From positions 1-20,347 of the forward strand of contig PLXW01000021.1 in NCBI GenBank assembly GCA_003151595.1: DNA of 20,347 nt. Reading direction: 5' to 3'. The notes beneath the pieces are model-generated. The model was not told the origin of the DNA and did not search any database. It saw only the letters and a program-made list of their open reading frames with translations. The position numbers were made by a program, and so were the translations under genes. Source of the stretch: Myxococcales bacterium. Its GTDB lineage: Bacteria; Myxococcota; Polyangia; Polyangiales; Polyangiaceae. This document shows positions 15,401 to 20,347 of this stretch, piece after piece (positions within the stretch are counted from its first letter, which is position 1; each line of letters begins with the position of its first letter).

Positions 15401-18184
15401 TCATCGTCCGCTGCGGCGCGTGGGAGGGACGGGCTCGGTCGCGACGAGGCGCTGGAAAAATTTCATCAGCTCGATCACCGGGATGATCGACACGGAAAGA
15501 AGCAGCATCACTTCCCACTCGTACGTGCTCAGCGCAAACGTCCGGAAGATCGGGCGGAGGCCGGGGACCAGGATGGCGATCAAGTGGATCGCCGCGCTGA
15601 GGACGACGGCGAGCACCAGCGGCTTGGAGAGGAGCGGACGAATCGTGAAGATCGACACCAGCGGCGAGCGGCAGTTGAAGGCGTGGAAGAGCGGGCTCAG
15701 CGCGAGGAGCGAGAAGGCGATCGCGCGCGCGTGATGGCTCGGCACGCTGTCGGTCGCTTGCCACGGCCACAGGTAACAAGCGATCGCGGTCCCCCCCATC
15801 CACAAGCCGACGCCAAGGATCCCGAGCCATCCGCGCGTGCCGACGAGGCCCGAGGTCTTCTCGCGCGGCGGCTCCTGCATCTGCGTGGGGTCGGGCGGGT
15901 CGATGCCGAGGGCGAGGGCGGGGAGGCCGTTGGTGACCAGGTTGATCCACAGGATCATGAGCGGCGTGAGCGGCGGCACGCCCGGCAGGAACGACGCGGC
16001 GAAGACGGTGAAGAGGAGACCCGCGTTCGACGACAGCAGGAAGAAGATGAACTTCTGGATGTTCCGCCAGATGGCGCGCCCTTCGCGCACGGCGTCGACG
16101 ATGGTGGCGAAGTTGTCGTCGGCCAGGATCATGTCGGCCGCCTGGCGCGCGACGTCGGTGCCGTCTTTGCCCATGGCCACGCCGATGTGCGCTTCGCGGA
16201 GCGCGGGGGCGTCGTTCACGCCGTCGCCGGTCATGGCCACGATGTGACCGGTGGTCTTGAAGGCGCGAACGATCCGCAGCTTCTGCTCGGCGGTGACGCG
16301 CGCGAAGACGCGCACGCGGTTGATCTGCCCGGCGAGGTCGGCGTCGGACAGCGACTCGAGCTCGCCGCCGCTGAGCGCGACCGCGCCCTCTTCCCAGAGC
16401 CCGAGCTCCTTGGCGATGGCGACGGCGGTGAGCTTGTGATCGCCCGTGATCATCACGGCGCGGACCTGCGCCTCGGCGCAGGCGGCGACGGCCTCTTTCA
16501 CGCCGACGCGCGGCGGATCGATCATCCCCACCAGCCCGAGTAGCGTGAGGTGCTCTTCGAGATCGTCTCCCGGACGGTCTTCGGCGCGCTTCTCGAGATC
16601 GCGTCGCGCCACCGCCAGCACGCGGAGCGCTTCGCTGCTCATTCGCTCCGACTCGCCCAGGATCCGCGCGCGCCACGCGGCGTCGAGCGGGACGATCCCG
16701 TGCGACGTCGCCACCGTCGTGCACATCGGCAGGAGGACGTCGGCGCTCCCTTTCGTGTGGACCACTTCGCGCCCGTTGGCGTCGAGCGTCACGATCGTCA
16801 TCCGCTTTCGATCGCTGTCGAACGGAAGCTCCCGGACGACGCGCATGCTCGGCACCAGCGACTCGCGCGGTGCGCCGCCTTTCGCGGCCAGCGTGAGGAG
16901 CGCGGCCTCGGTGGGGTCGCCCGTGATCTTCCACTTGCCGTCGCCGAGCGCGACGAGCGTCGCGTTGTTGCAGAGCGCGACGGTCGCGAACAGCTCGCTC
17001 AACGGCGACGACGCGTGCGCGATCTTCTCGCTGTTCGACGCGCGCACGATGTCGCCCGCCGGCGAGTACCCCGTGCCGGTCACGTGGAAGCGCTCGTCGC
17101 CCGCGAAGATCTCGCGCACCGTCATCTCATTCTGCGTGAGCGTGCCGGTCTTGTCCGAGCAGATGACCGTCGCTGCGCCGAGAGTCTCCACAGCTGCGAG
17201 CTTGCGGATGATGGCGCCGCGCTTGGCCATGCGCTGCATGCCGAGAGCGAGGGTTATCGTCGTGATCGCCGGGAGTCCTTCGGGGATGGCGGCGACGGCG
17301 AGGCTCACCGCTTCGAGGAGCAGCTCGTGCCAGTGGCGATCGCCCTTGATGCTCCCGCGAAGGAAGAGGAGCGCCGACAGCGCGAGGCACGACCAGAGGA
17401 TGCGCGTCCCGAAGTGATCGAGCTTCTCTTCGAGCGGCGTCTTCCGCTCGCCCGCGCCGCGAATCAGCTCGCTGAGCTTGCCGAGCTCGGTCTTCGCGCC
17501 GGTGGCCACGATCACCGCGCGCCCTTTGCCGCGCACGACCGACGTGCCCACGAAGAGCATCGTCGCGCGATCGCCGAGCGGCGCGTCCTCCGGCAGCTTC
17601 GCGCGCGCGTCTTTCCCCGCGGGCATCGACTCGCCGGTGAGCGACGACTCCTCCACCGCGAGATCGATCGTCTGTAGCAACCGCGCGTCGGCCGGCACCG
17701 CGTCGCCCGCTTCGATCTCGAGCACGTCGCCGACCACGACCTCGGCCGCCGGGATGGCGATCACGCGATCGCCGCGCCGCACGCGCGCCTGCGTGCTCTG
17801 CATCTTCTCGAGCGCGTCGAGCGCCTGCTCGGCGCGTTGCTCCTGATAGTAACCGAGCGCCGCGTTCAGGGCGACGATGAGCAAGATCGCGATCGCGTCG
17901 CCGAAGCGCACCAGGATCGGCTCGTCCGCGCGCGACGCGCCGTTCACCAGCGCGATCGCCGCCGCTGCGAGCAGCGTGAGCACGATCGGGTTCGCGAATT
18001 GGACGATGAAGCGCTTCCACGCGCTCGGCTTCGGCTGCGGCGGGAGCTCGTTGCGCCCGTCTCTTGCCAGCCGCGTGGCCGCCTCGGCGTCGGACAGACC
18101 GCACGCAGGCTCGGCGCCGCACCGCGCGAGGACCGAGTCGATCCCCTCGGCGTGCACGCGGATCTTCGCCACGCTCCCAGTCAT
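15401..18184 (-). CDS. P2-type cation-transporting ATPase
   Basis: This 927-residue ATPase belongs to the SERCA/PMCA/PacL-like P2 branch. It has the N-terminal cation-ATPase region, SLTGES in the actuator domain (181-186), TM4 motif AAIPEGLPA (Glu302), phosphorylation loop SDKTGTLT (Asp344), KGS in the nucleotide domain, TGDGVNDAP (652-660) and a ten-helix pattern. It should pump a cation across the inner membrane. In TM5 SERCA's Glu771 position is Leu723 (SSNAGL), and in TM6 Asp800 is Asn752 (NLVTNG); Asn720, Asn748 and Thr751 are kept. SERCA site I is therefore not formed and the ion is uncertain. ATG at 18184 is preferred because the protein aligns from MTGSVAKI; upstream codons of the open frame read through the pspA region. 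It starts 38 bases after pspA. Confidence 0.94.
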   Translation of the reverse strand: MTGSVAKIRVHAEGIDSVLARCGAEPACGLSDAEAATRLARDGRNELPPQPKPSAWKRFIVQFANPIVLTLLAAAAIALVNGASRADEPILVRFGDAIAILLIVALNAALGYYQEQRAEQALDALEKMQSTQARVRRGDRVIAIPAAEVVVGDVLEIEAGDAVPADARLLQTIDLAVEESSLTGESMPAGKDARAKLPEDAPLGDRATMLFVGTSVVRGKGRAVIVATGAKTELGKLSELIRGAGERKTPLEEKLDHFGTRILWSCLALSALLFLRGSIKGDRHWHELLLEAVSLAVAAIPEGLPAITTITLALGMQRMAKRGAIIRKLAAVETLGAATVICSDKTGTLTQNEMTVREIFAGDERFHVTGTGYSPAGDIVRASNSEKIAHASSPLSELFATVALCNNATLVALGDGKWKITGDPTEAALLTLAAKGGAPRESLVPSMRVVRELPFDSDRKRMTIVTLDANGREVVHTKGSADVLLPMCTTVATSHGIVPLDAAWRARILGESERMSSEALRVLAVARRDLEKRAEDRPGDDLEEHLTLLGLVGMIDPPRVGVKEAVAACAEAQVRAVMITGDHKLTAVAIAKELGLWEEGAVALSGGELESLSDADLAGQINRVRVFARVTAEQKLRIVRAFKTTGHIVAMTGDGVNDAPALREAHIGVAMGKDGTDVARQAADMILADDNFATIVDAVREGRAIWRNIQKFIFFLLSSNAGLLFTVFAASFLPGVPPLTPLMILWINLVTNGLPALALGIDPPDPTQMQEPPREKTSGLVGTRGWLGILGVGLWMGGTAIACYLWPWQATDSVPSHHARAIAFSLLALSPLFHAFNCRSPLVSIFTIRPLLSKPLVLAVVLSAAIHLIAILVPGLRPIFRTFALSTYEWEVMLLLSVSIIPVIELMKFFQRLVATEPVPPTRRSGR

Positions 18185-18222
18185 CGTCTTCGGGTCACCG
18201 GTGGCCGCTCCGCCACGTCCGA

Positions 18223-19053
18223 TCACCGACCCGCTTTCTTCTGCTGTTGCTGCTGCTCCGCTTCCATCTCTTCGAGCGCCGCCGCCAGCTCCGCTTGATC
18301 GGCGTCGCTCACCGACGCGCCTTCCACCGGCGCTTCGACGCGCGCGTTCGCCGGGACCGCGGCCTTCGGCTCCTCCGGCGGGAGCATCCCCATCTTTCGC
18401 TTCAGCGCGACGAGGTCCTCGTCGGCGCCGTGCGTCTTCTCGAGCTGCGCGAACTTCGATGCGAGCACGTCTCCCGTGTACTCCTCGGCGAGCTCCGCAC
18501 CCGCCTCGGCCTCGGCCTCCATGCGATCGATCTTCTCGGCCATGCGATCGAACGTCTCGAACGCGCTCTGATCCTGCAGGCCGCTCATCGTCTCTTGAAT
18601 CGCGCGCTGCGCCTCGGCGCGCTTCTTCCGCGCGATGAGCACGTTCTTCTTCCGCTTCGCCTCTTCGATCTTGTCGTTGAGCGCGCGGAGCGTCCGCTTC
18701 AAGTTCTCGACGGCCGCCTTCTGCTTCCCCCACTGCTCCTGGTACGAGACCGCGAGCCCGTCGTGCTCACGCTTCCGCGCCAGCGCTTCCTTCGCCAGCT
18801 CCTCGTTCCCGTTCTTCAGCGCCATCATCGCGCGCTGCTCCCACTCGCCGGCCTTCGACTGCTCTTGCTCCAGCTGCTTGGCGAGCCGCTTCTCGTCGGC
18901 GATCGACGACGCGACCTGCTTCTTCGCTTCGTTGAGCTGGGAGTTCATCTCCAGAACGAGCTGGTTCAGCATCTTCTCGGGATCTTCCGAGTGACTGATC
19001 AGATCGTTCAGGTTCGATTTGATGAGCTGCGCGAGACGGCTGAAGATCCCCAT
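18223..19053 (-). CDS. pspA: PspA/IM30-family membrane-stress protein
   Basis: The 276-residue product starts MGIFSRLAQLIKSNLNDLIS, the amphipathic helix of PspA/IM30, followed by the EDPEKMLNQLVLEM signature. Long helices rich in Lys/Glu/Arg/Gln (about 25-215) form the ESCRT-III-like coiled core that coats and protects membranes. A tail of about 50 residues ends in Gln-rich EMEAEQQQQQKKAGR and is longer than in E. coli PspA. The ATG at 19053 is set by the family's conserved beginning; a purine-rich GAAGAAG tract lies upstream. It follows the YbjN-like gene by 20 bases and precedes the P-type ATPase gene by 38. No PspF, PspB or PspC is seen, so control is not of the E. coli type. Confidence 0.95.
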   Translation of the reverse strand: MGIFSRLAQLIKSNLNDLISHSEDPEKMLNQLVLEMNSQLNEAKKQVASSIADEKRLAKQLEQEQSKAGEWEQRAMMALKNGNEELAKEALARKREHDGLAVSYQEQWGKQKAAVENLKRTLRALNDKIEEAKRKKNVLIARKKRAEAQRAIQETMSGLQDQSAFETFDRMAEKIDRMEAEAEAGAELAEEYTGDVLASKFAQLEKTHGADEDLVALKRKMGMLPPEEPKAAVPANARVEAPVEGASVSDADQAELAAALEEMEAEQQQQQKKAGR

Positions 19054-19073
19054 CGTCTTTTTTCTTCTTCGCT

Positions 19074-19469
19074 CTAGGCGTTCTTTTTGGAGAGCTCGGA
19101 CAGCACCGGCACTTGCTGGGCGAGAGTGAGGTCGAACTCGTCGAGCGTCGCCTCCACCTCGTTGAAGTCGAGGTTCTCGAGCTCCAGTGCGTTGCACAGG
19201 ACGATGCGGTCGTCTTCGAGCCCGAAGCTCGTATGCACCAGGATCCGGGCGTTCAGCTCCAGGAGCTTCCGGAAGAGGGGAGAAGCGTCCCCCTTAGGCA
19301 CGTCGCCCACGTGCACCCGAAAGACCACCAGGGGCGAATCGACCCGTACGGCGATGGGCGGCATGTTGTCGGCCCCCCGCACGAGGAACGTCCCTTCCTG
19401 CCCTTCCACAGCCTCGAACCGGCGATTCAGCCGCCCGAGGTAAGCCTCGATGTCCCGCACCGTGCGCAT
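19074..19469 (-). CDS. YbjN-like (type III chaperone-fold) small protein
   Basis: The 131-residue product (MRTVRDIEAYLGRLNRRFEA) has the pattern of YbjN/CesT-like domains: an N-terminal helix, a sheet with PIAVRVDSPLVVFRVHVGDV, a Leu-rich helix (PLFRKLLELNAR), FGLEDDRIVL, then NALELENLDFNEVEATLDEF and a final helix. Members have a type III secretion chaperone fold and are thought to bind partner proteins; most are uncharacterised. It is the first gene of the five-gene run, 20 bases ahead of pspA, which suggests a protein partner or regulator of PspA. The ATG at 19469 lies only 75 bases from the divergent kinase start. Only the C-terminal part of a longer open frame is a real gene; this start fits the family. 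The family call is by pattern. Confidence 0.8.
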   Translation of the reverse strand: MRTVRDIEAYLGRLNRRFEAVEGQEGTFLVRGADNMPPIAVRVDSPLVVFRVHVGDVPKGDASPLFRKLLELNARILVHTSFGLEDDRIVLCNALELENLDFNEVEATLDEFDLTLAQQVPVLSELSKKNA

Positions 19470-19544
19470 GGCGGCGAGCCTACCGCAAAGAGCGAGGAAG
19501 GATCCCCAGTTCAACGATCGTGCTACGGTCGATTCATCGCGCGG
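19470..19544. promoter_or_regulatory. Short divergent promoter gap, kinase against YbjN-PspA run
   Basis: Only 75 bases separate the start of the five-gene minus-strand run from the plus-strand kinase start. Both promoters must lie here or inside the opposing 5' ends, so regulation is likely to be shared. No convincing -35/-10 pair was found on either strand; the best minus-strand -35 candidate is TTGAAC with a poor -10. Confidence 0.35.
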
Positions 19545-20347
19545 ATGGCGGATTCGGGCTCGCTCGTTGGGACCGTGGTCGGTGGGCTGTACAAGGTACG
19601 GCGCCTCATAGGCCAAGGCGGAATGGGTGAGGTGTATGCAGCGGACGGGAAGACCGGCGACAAAGTCGCGCTGAAGGTCCTCCACGATCGCGCCGCGCAG
19701 GACCCGGATCTGGTCGCCCGCTTCCAGCGCGAGGCGTCGATCGCGGCGCGCATCAAGAGCCCGTACGTGGCGGCGATCCTGGGCGCGGGGAAAGATCGCA
19801 ACGGGCGACTGTGGATCGCCTTCGAACGACTCGAAGGCGAGGGGCTCGACGAGCGACTCCGCCGCGAGCAGTACCTCTCGTTCGGCGATGTGGCGCCGAT
19901 CGTCGACGACGCGCTCCAGGGGCTCGACGCCGCCCACAAGGCGGGGGTCATTCACCGCGACATCAAGCCGGCGAACCTCTTCATCGAGAAGCGGAAGCTC
20001 ACTGCCAAGCAGATCTCGCAAGACGCCCCTGAAGAGCGGACGCGCATCCTCGACTTCGGCGTCTCGAAGATGCGATCGCGCCAGGGGCGGAAGAGCGAGC
20101 CGTCGCTGACGGCGTTCGACGCGACGCTCGGGTCGTTCGCGTACATGGCGCCGGAGCAGGTGCGCGGGAGCGCGCGCGTCGATGAGCGAGCCGATCTGTA
20201 CGCGCTGGGCGCCGTGGCGTTTCGCGCGCTCACCGGGCGCCTGCCGTTCGAAGGGACGAACGCGCTGACCTTGATCGCGCTGAAGCTCGATCGCGAAGCG
20301 CCGTCGCTCACGCACACGACGGGCGACGAGTGGCCGGCGTCGATCGA
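19545..20347 (+). CDS. Ser/Thr protein kinase, partial (runs off right edge)
   Basis: The frame opens at ATG 19545 (MADSGSLVGTVVGGLYKVRR) and stays open for 267 codons to the window end, so the 3' part is missing. The kinase domain is nearly complete: glycine loop GQGGMG (23-28), Lys44 in VALK, HRDIKPAN (Asp139), DFGVSK (Asp170), a 25-30-residue activation loop and MAPEQVRG. Between HRD and DFG there is a Lys/Gln-rich insert (about 150-165), longer than usual. All catalytic residues are present, so it should be active. It is divergent from the YbjN-PspA run. Whether a membrane helix or sensor domain follows cannot be seen. Confidence 0.93.
   Translation, partial: MADSGSLVGTVVGGLYKVRRLIGQGGMGEVYAADGKTGDKVALKVLHDRAAQDPDLVARFQREASIAARIKSPYVAAILGAGKDRNGRLWIAFERLEGEGLDERLRREQYLSFGDVAPIVDDALQGLDAAHKAGVIHRDIKPANLFIEKRKLTAKQISQDAPEERTRILDFGVSKMRSRQGRKSEPSLTAFDATLGSFAYMAPEQVRGSARVDERADLYALGAVAFRALTGRLPFEGTNALTLIALKLDREAPSLTHTTGDEWPASI

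Noticed and set aside
15390..16934. 514-codon minus-strand open frame in a second frame of the ATPase gene
   Set aside because: Arg-rich translation overlapping the ATPase's conserved C-terminal half in another frame; not a gene.
18185..18733. Upstream extension of the ATPase open frame
   Set aside because: The extra 183 codons are Arg/Glu/Gly-rich frame-shifted pspA sequence, and the ATPase family begins at the ATG at 18184.

Overview
The window is high in G+C and densely coded. It looks like chromosomal DNA from a myxobacterium-like member of the Myxococcota, possibly of the Polyangia. The evidence is the strong G/C bias at third codon positions, two eukaryotic-type Ser/Thr protein kinases (one with a membrane segment and a PEGA domain), lipoproteins with Asp-Ala-Ser/Asp-Ala-Gly linkers, a two-RRM glycine-rich RNA-binding protein, and a Pro/Ala-rich GAF protein. 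This placement is inference from gene content. No rRNA, tRNA, CRISPR array or intact transposase was seen, and no stretch over 300 bases lacks a gene.

Left edge (1-1253): an insertion-sequence end with a 30-codon broken transposase start, a fragment of an XRE-type helix-turn-helix gene, and mreB on the minus strand. The 3' part of mreB is AT-richer than its 5' part (about 53% against 67% G+C in two hand-counted 180-base samples) and its C-terminal half looks acidobacterial rather than myxobacterial. The leftmost ~0.8 kb may therefore be recombined or misassembled foreign DNA.

Housekeeping block (1254-3648): rpmG (minus), mutM (plus), a palindromic intergenic repeat between the convergent genes, then the RRM protein (minus).

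Signalling and envelope block (3802-9235, all minus): a LolC/E-family permease, then a GAF-domain protein, then a sensor histidine kinase 18 bases further on. No response regulator or LolD ATPase is present in the window.

Kinase and lipoprotein (9365-11756, plus): Ser/Thr kinase with PEGA domain, then a small Cys-anchored lipoprotein of unknown function, whose 3' end overlaps the convergent monooxygenase gene by 29 bases.

The most interesting region is a tight five-gene minus-strand run at 19469-11728: a YbjN-like protein, PspA/IM30, a P2-type cation ATPase with an altered ion site, a large lipoprotein with a CBM9-like domain and a duplicated module, and an EthA-type flavin monooxygenase. 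Gaps are only 20, 38, 27 and 10 bases. A second Ser/Thr kinase starts 75 bases away on the other strand and runs off the right edge. I infer an envelope-stress or ion-homeostasis module that may be coupled to kinase signalling. Each family is known, but I do not know of a described system with this five-gene combination.
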